NCBI GenBank assembly: GCA_024398435.1
Contig: JAKSJD010000007.1
Span: forward strand, 1-64,000
Direction of reading: 5' to 3'
Length of the DNA stretch: 64,000 bases
Origin: Bacteroidaceae bacterium
GTDB lineage: Bacteria; Bacteroidota; Bacteroidia; Bacteroidales; Bacteroidaceae
The translations under genes were made by a program, and so were the position numbers. The first letter of the stretch is position 1, and every line of letters starts with the position of its first letter. Shown here in pieces: positions 36,696-44,286 of this stretch. The notes beneath the pieces are model-generated. The model did no database searches and was not told the origin of the DNA. It worked only from the letters and a program-made list of their open reading frames with translations.

Positions 36696-38525
36696 ATGAC
36701 AGAAACAAAGAACATTCAACCGCTGGAAGGTTTCGACTGGGAAGCATTCGAAAACAACGGCAAGACCGCTGCAAACATTGCAAGCGAAACTCAGGCCTAT
36801 GAAGGCACATTGAACAACATCAACGACAATGAAGTTGTTGACGGTACAGTAACAGCAATGAACGACCGCGAAGTCGTTGTCAACATTGGTTACAAATCAG
36901 ACGGTATCATTCCAAGAAGCGAATTCCGCTACAACCCAGAACTCGCTGTAGGCGACAAGGTAGAAGTCTACATCGAAAATCAGGAAGACAAGAAGGGTCA
37001 GCTTATCCTTTCTCACAAGAGAGCACGCCAGGCTCGTTCATGGGACCGCGTAAACGCAGCTTGTGACAACAACGAAATCGTTAAGGGATTCATCAAGTGC
37101 CGCACTAAGGGTGGTATGATTGTTGACGTACTCGGTACTGAAGCATTCCTCCCAGGTAGCCAAATCGACGTTAAGCCTATCCACGATTATGATACATTCG
37201 TAGGTAAGACAATGGAATTCAAGATTGTCAAGATCAATCAGGACTTCAAGAACGTTGTCGTATCTCACAAAGCACTCATCGAAGCAGAAATCGAAGCACA
37301 GAAGAAGGAAATCATCAGCAAGCTCGAAAAGGGTCAGATTCTCGAAGGTGTCGTTAAGAACATCACATCTTACGGCGTATTCATCGACCTCGGCGGTGTT
37401 GACGGCCTCATCCATATCACAGACCTCTCTTGGGGCCGCGTAAGCGATCCAAAGGAAGTCGTAGAAATCGACCAGAAGATCAACGTAGTTATCATCGACT
37501 TCGACGAAGACAAGAAGCGCATCGCTCTCGGTCTCAAGCAACTTACTCCACATCCATGGGATGCCCTTTCTCCAGACCTTAAGGTTGGTGACACTGTTAA
37601 GGGTAAGGTAGTCGTTATGGCTGACTACGGAGCATTCATTGAAATCGCTCCAGGTGTAGAAGGACTCATCCACGTAAGCGAAATGAGTTGGTCTGCTCAC
37701 CTCCATTCAGCACAAGACTTCATGAAGGTTGGCGACGAAGTTGAAGCAGTTATCCTCACTCTCGACCGCGAAGAGCGCAAGATGTCTCTCGGTATCAAGC
37801 AGCTCAAGGCTGATCCATGGGAGAAGATTGAAGAAAAGTATCCTGTTGGCAGCAACCATACTGCAAAGGTACGCAACTTCACTAACTTCGGTGTATTCGT
37901 AGAAATCGAAGAAGGTGTTGACGGACTTATCCACATCTCTGACCTCTCTTGGACAAAGAAGGTAAAGCATCCATCTGAATTCACTCAGATTGGTGCAGAA
38001 ATCGAAGTACAGGTACTCGATATCGATAAGGAAAACCGTCGCCTCAGCCTCGGCCACAAGCAGATTGAAGAAAATCCTTGGGACAACTTCGAAACTATCT
38101 TCACTCAGGATTCAGTTCACGAAGGTAAGATCATCGAAATCCTCGACAAGGGTGCAGTAGTACAGCTCGAACAGGGTGTTGAAGGATTTGCAACTCCTAA
38201 GCATCTCGTTAAGGAAGACGGAAGCCAGGCACAGCTCGGCGAAACTCTCGAATTCAAGGTAATCGAATTCAATAAGGACGCAAAGCGCATCATCCTCAGC
38301 CACAGCCGCATCTTCGAAGATGTTCAGCGTGCAGCAGAACGTGCAGCTAAGAAAGAAGCAGCTGCAGCAAAGAAGGCTCCAAAGGCAAAGAAGGAAGCTG
38401 AACCTACAATCCAGAACAAGGCAGCAAGCACTACCCTTGGTGACATCGATGCTCTTGCAGCACTCAAGGCAGAAATGACTTCTTCTAAGGAAGCAGCTGC
38501 AGAAGAGCCAAAGGCTGAAGAATAA
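36696..38525 (+). CDS. rpsA: 30S ribosomal protein S1
   Basis: 609 residues with six S1 RNA-binding domains (about 48-110, 130-195, 215-283, 302-370, 388-455, 475-540). Repeats read as GVFIDLGGVDGLIHITDLSW, GAFIEIAPGVEGLIHVSEMSW (21 residues, written here as GAFIEIAPG plus VEGLIHVSEMSW) and so on. A Lys/Ala/Glu-rich tail covers the last 65 residues. It brings mRNA to the ribosome. Codon use is strongly biased, as expected for high expression. Own promoter and a strong terminator frame it. Confidence 0.96.
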   Translation: MTETKNIQPLEGFDWEAFENNGKTAANIASETQAYEGTLNNINDNEVVDGTVTAMNDREVVVNIGYKSDGIIPRSEFRYNPELAVGDKVEVYIENQEDKKGQLILSHKRARQARSWDRVNAACDNNEIVKGFIKCRTKGGMIVDVLGTEAFLPGSQIDVKPIHDYDTFVGKTMEFKIVKINQDFKNVVVSHKALIEAEIEAQKKEIISKLEKGQILEGVVKNITSYGVFIDLGGVDGLIHITDLSWGRVSDPKEVVEIDQKINVVIIDFDEDKKRIALGLKQLTPHPWDALSPDLKVGDTVKGKVVVMADYGAFIEIAPGVEGLIHVSEMSWSAHLHSAQDFMKVGDEVEAVILTLDREERKMSLGIKQLKADPWEKIEEKYPVGSNHTAKVRNFTNFGVFVEIEEGVDGLIHISDLSWTKKVKHPSEFTQIGAEIEVQVLDIDKENRRLSLGHKQIEENPWDNFETIFTQDSVHEGKIIEILDKGAVVQLEQGVEGFATPKHLVKEDGSQAQLGETLEFKVIEFNKDAKRIILSHSRIFEDVQRAAERAAKKEAAAAKKAPKAKKEAEPTIQNKAASTTLGDIDALAALKAEMTSSKEAAAEEPKAEE

Positions 38526-38556
38526 TCAGAACTCACGCGTACGCGTATAAATAAAT

Positions 38557-38594
38557 AAGGTGTGTTCACATTGTGAGCGCACCTTTGTTTTTTT
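38557..38594 (+). terminator. rpsA terminator
   Basis: A 13-bp stem AAGGTGTGTTCAC / GTGAGCGCACCTT (with G-T pairs) is followed by TGTTTTTTT. Confidence 0.8.
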
Positions 38595-38646
38595 CATGCA
38601 AAAAACATGTAAATCAAAAATATTTATAAAAAAGTTTCAAAATAAT

Positions 38647-38677
38647 TTGGTTGGAACAAAAAAAAGTATTACCTTTG
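38647..38677 (+). promoter_or_regulatory. Promoter of the mini secreted protein
   Basis: TTG (38647-38649), N20, TACCTTTG (38670-38677), 27 bases before the start codon. Confidence 0.7.
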
Positions 38678-38704
38678 TGGCGAAAAGTATAAATACGACT
38701 GCGT

Positions 38705-39016
38705 ATGATGAAAAGATTACTCATATTCATGACGGTAGCAATGCTATTGGGAATAGCTCAACCTACGATGGCTCAGGAAGTACAGAAAGCCACTATAAGT
38801 GTTGAGCAGCAAGACATTTCTATCTCAGTCAATGGATCTACTATACATGTTAAAAATGCTGCACAAATGGTTATCGAAGTCTACAACCTTGCAGGCATTA
38901 GAGTTGCCTCTTATAAAATAGACAGTGCAGACAAGACCTTTGACTTTAGCAGTTTCCAAAAAGGATGCTATATTTTAAAGATAGGAAATACAGTCAGAAA
39001 AGTTTCCCTGAAATAA
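38705..39016 (+). CDS. Mini secreted protein made of a signal peptide and a C-terminal sorting-like domain
   Basis: 103 residues. The signal peptide is RLLIFMTVAMLLGIAQPTMA (about 4-23). Nearly all of the rest (about 30-103) looks like the type A C-terminal domain of type IX secretion cargo: VYNLAGIRVASYKID, FQKGCYILKIG and a C-terminal VRKVSLK. No cargo domain is attached. It has its own promoter and terminator. It could be a free surface or decoy protein, or a remnant of a larger cargo, but there is no trace of a lost 5' part. Confidence 0.8.
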   Translation: MMKRLLIFMTVAMLLGIAQPTMAQEVQKATISVEQQDISISVNGSTIHVKNAAQMVIEVYNLAGIRVASYKIDSADKTFDFSSFQKGCYILKIGNTVRKVSLK

Positions 39017-39049
39017 CATCCAGCGATTGACAAGTCAATCACAGAATAC

Positions 39050-39096
39050 AAATCCTTGTTTTTAGGTATCCACCGACACCAAAGCAAGGATTTTTT
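39050..39096 (+). terminator. Terminator of the mini secreted protein gene
   Basis: A perfect 9-bp stem AAATCCTTG / CAAGGATTT with a T run continuing from the 3' arm. The loop is 26 bases. Confidence 0.65.
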
Positions 39097-39149
39097 AGTG
39101 AAAGACATCAGCAGCCAACCATAACATGATGAATTAGTGCCGATTACGA

Positions 39150-39695
39150 ATGGGTAAATACAACGAAGAAGAAACGTTAAAACGATTGCAAGATCCAGCC
39201 ACGCAAAGCAAAGCCTTTGAGGAGATTGTCAATCATTATAGCCAGCCTCTATACTGGCAGATTCGTCGATTGGTCATAGACCACGACGATGCCGACGATG
39301 TTCTTCAAAACACATTCATCAAAGCATGGACAAACATAAGTGCTTTCCGAGGAGAATCAAAGCTATCTACATGGCTCTACAAAATTGCCTATAACGAAAG
39401 CCTTACATTCCTAAACCATAAGAAAGAGCAAATGTCGCTCGACGAAGAAGGTTCTATGGTTACAGAAACCCTCGAAAGCGATACATATATTGACGGTGAC
39501 GAAACACAGCTAATGCTCGAGAAAGCAATACAGCAGTTGCCTGACAAGCAAAGAGCCGTGTTCAACATGAAATATTTCCAAGAGATGAAATATGAAGATA
39601 TCTCCAAGATTACCGGCACCAGTGTTGGAGCATTAAAGGCCTCTTTCCACATAGCCGTAAAAAAAATTGAAGAATATTTTAACAGTCACGATTAA
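39150..39695 (+). CDS. ECF-type RNA polymerase sigma factor
   Basis: 181 residues. Sigma region 2 (about 30-95) contains DHDDADDVLQNTFIKAW. Region 4 (about 125-175) contains LPDKQRAVFNMKYFQEMKYE and ISKITGTSVGALKASFHIA. No region 1 or 3, so group IV. It is followed by a single-span membrane protein and a small exported protein, a layout typical of an ECF sigma with its anti-sigma factor and an envelope stress effector. No promoter clearly seen just upstream. Confidence 0.92.
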   Translation: MGKYNEEETLKRLQDPATQSKAFEEIVNHYSQPLYWQIRRLVIDHDDADDVLQNTFIKAWTNISAFRGESKLSTWLYKIAYNESLTFLNHKKEQMSLDEEGSMVTETLESDTYIDGDETQLMLEKAIQQLPDKQRAVFNMKYFQEMKYEDISKITGTSVGALKASFHIAVKKIEEYFNSHD

Positions 39696-39745
39696 ACCAT
39701 ATTAAATATATATAGTCATAAGATTGAAAAGATTTAGGACACGAT

Positions 39746-40132
39746 ATGATATTAGAGGAAAAGAAATTAGAAAAACGATTCGGTAAGGGCAACCCATATA
39801 CCGTGCCAGAAGGATATTTCGATACCCTTACTTCTCGCATTATGAGCAACTTACCAGATGCTGACCAATGCAAGACAATCAGCATCATGCCTTCACGAAA
39901 GACATACTGGAAGCAATGGACATGCGGTGTAGCTGCATGCATTGCTGGAGCACTCATTTGCTTAAATGTATTTGATTCTCCAACACAACCTGCAAACAAC
40001 TTCGCCAGCAACAACACTAACAAAACCGAAATGTCTGCTGGATACGACGAAGAATATCAGAAGGAAGTTATGAGATACGCCATGGTTGACTACAATGACG
40101 TGTACACATATCTTTCAGGAACAGCATATTAA
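39746..40132 (+). CDS. Probable membrane anti-sigma factor
   Basis: 128 residues. A cytoplasmic N-terminal part (about 1-60, starting MILEEKKLEKRFGKGNPYTV) precedes one membrane helix (CGVAACIAGALICLNVF, about 62-78), then a 50-residue periplasmic tail. No zinc-binding HxxxCxxC motif is present. Assignment rests on position after the sigma gene and topology. The PYTVPEGYFDTL segment recurs in Bacteroidetes proteins found beside ECF sigma genes, as far as I recall. Confidence 0.7.
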   Translation: MILEEKKLEKRFGKGNPYTVPEGYFDTLTSRIMSNLPDADQCKTISIMPSRKTYWKQWTCGVAACIAGALICLNVFDSPTQPANNFASNNTNKTEMSAGYDEEYQKEVMRYAMVDYNDVYTYLSGTAY

Positions 40133-40148
40133 TAACCAATAGGATAGG

Positions 40149-40733
40149 ATGATGAATATAAAAAAAATATTGACCTTTGCTTGTTGCTTATTTATAGCGA
40201 CAGCTATGTCTGCGCAGTTCGGCCAATCAAACCAAGGTCCAAAACCATTCTCACCTGAAGCCTATAACCAAAGTCTGGAAAACTTCGTTCGCCACGAAGC
40301 CAACCTCACTCAGCAAGAATGCCAGAAGTTCTTCCCTATGATGCACGAAATGCTCAACAAGCAAAGAGATGTTACAGGAAAGATTCATATGGTAATGTTC
40401 AAAGGTGGTTCTGCAAAGACTGAAGCCGACTACGAACAATGCATCACACAAATCACCGATTTGGAAGTACAAAGCAAGAAAATAGAACAAGTCTACTATA
40501 AAAAATTCCACGCTGTTCTTTCATGGGAAAAGATTTTGAAGGTTAGGAATGCCCTCTATAGATTCAGCATGGAAGCCTTGCAGAGATTTACTCCACAAAG
40601 AGGACAGCAAGCAGCGCCTAATTGGATGCAAAGAATGCCTGGCGCACAACAAAGATTCGCTCCAAATGCTCAACAAAGAGAGCAATGGGAGAAAATGATG
40701 CAGCAGCGTCAGCAGCAAAACAAGAACAAATAA
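40149..40733 (+). CDS. Small exported protein, Spy/LTXXQ-like
   Basis: 194 residues. Signal peptide ILTFACCLFIATAMSAQ (about 7-23). The mature part is helical with HEANLTQQECQKFFPMMHEM (about 53-72), like the LTxxQ region of periplasmic Spy/CpxP chaperones, and a long helix to about 150. The C-terminus is Gln/Arg/Met-rich (QQREQWEKMMQQRQQQNKNK). It is likely a periplasmic envelope stress protein under the sigma factor upstream. ATG ATG at the start. Confidence 0.75.
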   Translation: MMNIKKILTFACCLFIATAMSAQFGQSNQGPKPFSPEAYNQSLENFVRHEANLTQQECQKFFPMMHEMLNKQRDVTGKIHMVMFKGGSAKTEADYEQCITQITDLEVQSKKIEQVYYKKFHAVLSWEKILKVRNALYRFSMEALQRFTPQRGQQAAPNWMQRMPGAQQRFAPNAQQREQWEKMMQQRQQQNKNK

Positions 40734-41060
40734 ATTATTTTAACCATATTATTATGGGCAAGTTACCAGTGATAGTCACAAGCCCGAATAATTTTCATGC
40801 TGACAAAGGAAGCATGCGACCATATCACAATTAGTTCCATTATAAAGTTGTATTGCTAGCATCCCCTAAATGAGCATGCCTTCAAAGCAATCGACAACTA
40901 CTATATCGACTACAACAACTAATATACAAATGAGTATAAGACAACTAGTATTAAAGGCAAATAATTAAACTAAATATAAGGGAACGCCAATAACAGACGT
41001 GCCCTAAAAAGCATATACAATAAGTAGTAAACTTTTTTATAATTGTTGTTTTTTTGGGGT
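40734..41060 (+). other. 327-bp non-coding stretch ending at a terminator
   Basis: No ORF with convincing features. A 26-codon ORF (40755-40835) and a 30-codon ORF from about 40876 are low complexity. It may be a long 3' untranslated region of the sigma operon, because the first terminator downstream is at 41061-41094. Confidence 0.4.
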
Positions 41061-41094
41061 GGATGTACATGCGAATGTGCGTCCATTCTTTTTT
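41061..41094 (+). terminator. Intrinsic terminator before fbp
   Basis: A 10-bp stem GGATGTACAT / ATGTGCGTCC (with G-T pairs) has a GCGA loop and is followed by ATTCTTTTTT. Confidence 0.7.
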
Positions 41095-41121
41095 ATCAAA
41101 GGTCGATTATTCGAATAATAT

Positions 41122-41152
41122 TTGGCCATTTCACAAATTTATCCTACCTTTG
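41122..41152 (+). promoter_or_regulatory. fbp promoter
   Basis: TTG (41122-41124), N20, TACCTTTG (41145-41152), 19 bases before the ATG at 41172. It excludes an upstream start. Confidence 0.75.
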
Positions 41153-41171
41153 GGGAGAAAATTACCATAAC

Positions 41172-43211
41172 ATGATAGAATCTAAAAAAACAAATTTTGC
41201 CGAATCAATTTCAGAAGAATCAATAAAAGCAGATCTTCGTTACCTACAGTTGCTGACGGAGAACTACCCTACCATTGCCGATGCCAGCAGTGAAATAATA
41301 AATCTTGAAGCCATACTCAACCTCCCAAAGCCTACAGAACATTTTATCAGCGACCCACATGGAGAAAGCGATGCATTTAATCATGTATTGCGAAATGCCT
41401 CTGGATACATTAAGAGAAAAGTTGAGGAAGTGTTTGGGAGCACTATAAGCAAGAAAGAAAAGAAGGAACTTTGTACATTAATTTATTATCCAGAGCAAAA
41501 ACTCGAACTCATAAAGTCTGATTTTGCGAATCATCGGAAGAAAGCAAATGATTCGATGGACACATACTACATTGAAACGTTACATCGACTTATTAAGGTT
41601 TGCAGAATTGTAACCAACAAATACACTCGTTCCAGAATTCGCAAAGCTTTGCCAAAAGAATTTGCATATATCATAGAAGAGCTTCTCCATGAAGACGATG
41701 GAAAGCGCGACAGCAAACGCTTCCACTACTACAACAAGATTGTCGAATCCATTATTGAGACTCAAAGAGCTGATGCATTTATTATAGAGATATGCAAACT
41801 CATCCAACGTTTGGCCATAGACAAATTGCATCTACTTGGTGACATCTTTGATAGAGGAAGCGGTGCTCATCTTATTATGGACACCCTCTGCCAATACCAT
41901 CATTTTGATATCGTTTGGGGCAACCATGATATAGATTGGCTCGGAGCTGCTGCAGGAAACCGAGCTTGTATATGCAACGTGTTGCGTATGTCGTTAAGAT
42001 ATGGAAATCTTTCCACACTTGAGGATGGATATGGAATCAACCTGCTTCCACTCGCGGCATTTGCGATGGAAACCTACGGAAACGATGATTGCAAGATATT
42101 CTCAGTAGTAAACTTGCAAGAACAGCCTATTGACGATGCCAAGATGGACCGCCTCGTAGCTCTCATGCATAAAGCAATTACTATTGTTCAGTTCAAGGAG
42201 GAGGCAAAACTAATCGACCTTCATCCTGAGTTCGACATGAACGATAGGAAACTTCTTCATCTCATCAACAAAGAAACAGGCAAGATCAAAATCAACGGAA
42301 AGGAATATTCACTTCGTGACAGTAACTTCCCAACAATCGACCCTAACAATCCATACGCACTTAGTGAAGAGGAAGAACTAATGATGAGCAAGATAGTTCA
42401 CTCATTCTCTACAAGCGAGAAACTCAAGCGCCACACAAATTGTCTGCTATCTCGTGGAAGTATGTATCTTGTAACTAACGGTAACCTACTGTTCCACGCA
42501 GCTATTCCTTTAAATGAAGACGGAAGCATCCGAGAGGTGGAAATAATGGGAAAGCAGTACAAGGGAATAGAACTCATGAAAAAACTCGGACGATTAGTAA
42601 AAGAAGCATTCAGCAACGACACGACACCTCAAAGACGCCAATATGCCATCGACTATCTGTGGTACCTATGGTGCGGCAAAGACAGTCCGCTATTCAACAA
42701 AGATAGAATGACAACTTTTGAACGTTATTTCATCGACAACAAAGAGGTAGCCACCGAACGAAAGGGATTCTACTTTGAATATGGCGATAATGAGGAGATC
42801 ATGGATATGATTCTTGATGAATTTGGAGTTGAAGGCGATTCGCGCCATATCATCAACGGACATGTTCCAGTAAGAAGGGTCAAAGGCGAATCACCTGTAA
42901 GAGCAAATGGCAAGCGACTTGTAATCGACGGAGGTTTCTCTCTTGCCTATCAACCAAAGACTGGCATAGCTGGATACACCCTTATGTTCCACAGTCGCGG
43001 ACTTGAACTTGTCGAACATCAGCCATTCCGTTCTGCCGAGGATGCTATTAAAGATTGTATTGACATCAAGAGCAGTCGCGAGATTGTGGAACTCAGCGAA
43101 CATCGAATGTATGTTCGAGATACTGACAAAGGAAAGGCTTTAATGGAGAGAGTGGAGAATCTCAAGAAACTATTGTATGCCTACAGAAACGGATGGATAA
43201 AAGAAAAATAA
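41172..43211 (+). CDS. fbp: Fructose-1,6-bisphosphatase class III
   Basis: 679 residues, normal for class III. Metal-binding motifs of the calcineurin-like phosphatase fold are seen at ISDPHGESDAF (about 58-68), LLGDIFDRG (about 221-229) and GNHDIDWLGAAAG (about 251-263). It is a key step of gluconeogenesis, converting fructose-1,6-bisphosphate to fructose-6-phosphate. The start is fixed by the promoter and terminator just upstream, which lie within an apparent N-terminal extension. A DUF4375-like gene follows after 7 bp. Confidence 0.95.
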   Translation: MIESKKTNFAESISEESIKADLRYLQLLTENYPTIADASSEIINLEAILNLPKPTEHFISDPHGESDAFNHVLRNASGYIKRKVEEVFGSTISKKEKKELCTLIYYPEQKLELIKSDFANHRKKANDSMDTYYIETLHRLIKVCRIVTNKYTRSRIRKALPKEFAYIIEELLHEDDGKRDSKRFHYYNKIVESIIETQRADAFIIEICKLIQRLAIDKLHLLGDIFDRGSGAHLIMDTLCQYHHFDIVWGNHDIDWLGAAAGNRACICNVLRMSLRYGNLSTLEDGYGINLLPLAAFAMETYGNDDCKIFSVVNLQEQPIDDAKMDRLVALMHKAITIVQFKEEAKLIDLHPEFDMNDRKLLHLINKETGKIKINGKEYSLRDSNFPTIDPNNPYALSEEEELMMSKIVHSFSTSEKLKRHTNCLLSRGSMYLVTNGNLLFHAAIPLNEDGSIREVEIMGKQYKGIELMKKLGRLVKEAFSNDTTPQRRQYAIDYLWYLWCGKDSPLFNKDRMTTFERYFIDNKEVATERKGFYFEYGDNEEIMDMILDEFGVEGDSRHIINGHVPVRRVKGESPVRANGKRLVIDGGFSLAYQPKTGIAGYTLMFHSRGLELVEHQPFRSAEDAIKDCIDIKSSREIVELSEHRMYVRDTDKGKALMERVENLKKLLYAYRNGWIKEK

Positions 43212-43218
43212 TATAGTT

Positions 43219-43674
43219 ATGAATTACGAGGAATCAATTGAGAAGCTATACAATCTGACCGACGAAATGATAGAACGCGTCGGTGGCCAACTTACAGATG
43301 ATGTCATGGACCGTTTGTCGCTTGACGAGCATTGCCTATTGGCTTATCGCTACTTACGCGATGAAGTGATGGAAGGCGGTTGGTTTCAACTCATACAAAA
43401 CGGTTTTGGACCATACATATTGTTAGGGCCATTGCCTATGCTGATGAAGAAGGTATGGGGTTTGAAATATTTCGGTCAGTATCTCTTTGATGTTTCAAGA
43501 GAGTACAAAAAGAATAAAGAAGAACTTGAAAGGGATAAAACAGATGAAGAATTCATGGCTTCATACGAACAATTTGAAACCCTAAACGAGATGGGAGACG
43601 ACTTCCTCGATGAATGGGAAGAAATGGTCACTCCTGCAATCGTTATGGGCTACATTGAACGTCAAAAGGCATAA
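43219..43674 (+). CDS. DMP19 family (DUF4375) protein
   Basis: 151 residues, soluble and acidic. The segment RYLRDEVMEGGWFQLIQNGFG and the following YILLGPLPMLMKKVWGLKYF fit the DUF4375/DMP19 fold. The Neisseria member is a DNA mimic that binds a repressor, but a DNA-mimic role here is not established. Cotranscribed with fbp (7-bp gap). Nothing else is known from context. Confidence 0.8.
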   Translation: MNYEESIEKLYNLTDEMIERVGGQLTDDVMDRLSLDEHCLLAYRYLRDEVMEGGWFQLIQNGFGPYILLGPLPMLMKKVWGLKYFGQYLFDVSREYKKNKEELERDKTDEEFMASYEQFETLNEMGDDFLDEWEEMVTPAIVMGYIERQKA

Positions 43675-43732
43675 AACGTACAATCTTTGCAGATAATGCG
43701 CCAACAATATCGTTTGTTAGCGCATTTTTTAT

Positions 43733-43740
43733 TACCTTTG
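43733..43740 (+). promoter_or_regulatory. -7 box close to the smpB start
   Basis: TACCTTTG ends 6 bases before the smpB ATG at 43747, so a transcript from it would be nearly leaderless. The nearest upstream TTG gives a 16-base spacer, shorter than usual. Confidence 0.5.
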
Positions 43741-43746
43741 CACATC

Positions 43747-44223
43747 ATGAACAAGAAAACAAAGGCTAAGCAACAAGTCAACATAAAGAACAAGCGCGCC
43801 TCGTTCGACTACGAATTCATCGACACATATACAGCCGGTATTGTGTTGACAGGACCTGAAATCAAGTCAATTCGTGAAGGCAAGGCTTCTTTGCTCGACA
43901 CCTACTGCATTTTCCCCGCAGGCGAGTGTTGGGTAAAAGGCATGTATGTTGCTCCTTATGGTGCTGCTTCCTATAATAATAAAGCTGAGCGACGCGACCG
44001 CAAGCTCTTGCTCAACAAGAAGGAAATCCGAATACTTGAAGCAGAACAAAAACAAGCAGGTATTACGGTTGTCCCTACCCGACTCTATATCAATGAGAAG
44101 GGACTTGCAAAACTTGTCATAGCTCTTGCACGAGGTAAGCACGAATACGACAAGCGCCAAAGCATAAAGGAAAAGGAAGCAAAGCGAGAGATAAAGCAAC
44201 AGTTTGAACATGTTCGACTCTAA
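43747..44223 (+). CDS. smpB: SsrA-binding protein SmpB
   Basis: 158 residues. [20 protein letters not shown] and [16 protein letters not shown] are family signatures, and the basic C-terminal tail ([19 protein letters not shown]) mimics the tmRNA anticodon region on the ribosome. It acts with tmRNA in rescue of stalled ribosomes. The start at 43747 is chosen over 43687 because a -7 box lies in the extension. metH follows after 63 bp. Confidence 0.95.
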   Translation: MNKKTKAKQQVNIKNKRASFDYEFIDTYTAGIVLTGPEIKSIREGKASLLDTYCIFPAGECWVKGMYVAPYGAASYNNKAERRDRKLLLNKKEIRILEAEQKQAGITVVPTRLYINEKGLAKLVIALARGKHEYDKRQSIKEKEAKREIKQQFEHVRL

Positions 44224-44286
44224 AAGCACATGCATAAGCATAAGTAAAACGTTTGCAAACACACGAAATAAAGCAAAAGACAAAGA

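Noticed and set aside
40622-40834. 70-codon ORF overlapping the Spy-like gene end
   Set aside because: Most of it is another frame of the coding gene; the rest is short and featureless.
44224-44286. Cobalamin or SAM riboswitch before metH
   Set aside because: The gap is 63 bp and lacks any of the known conserved stems.
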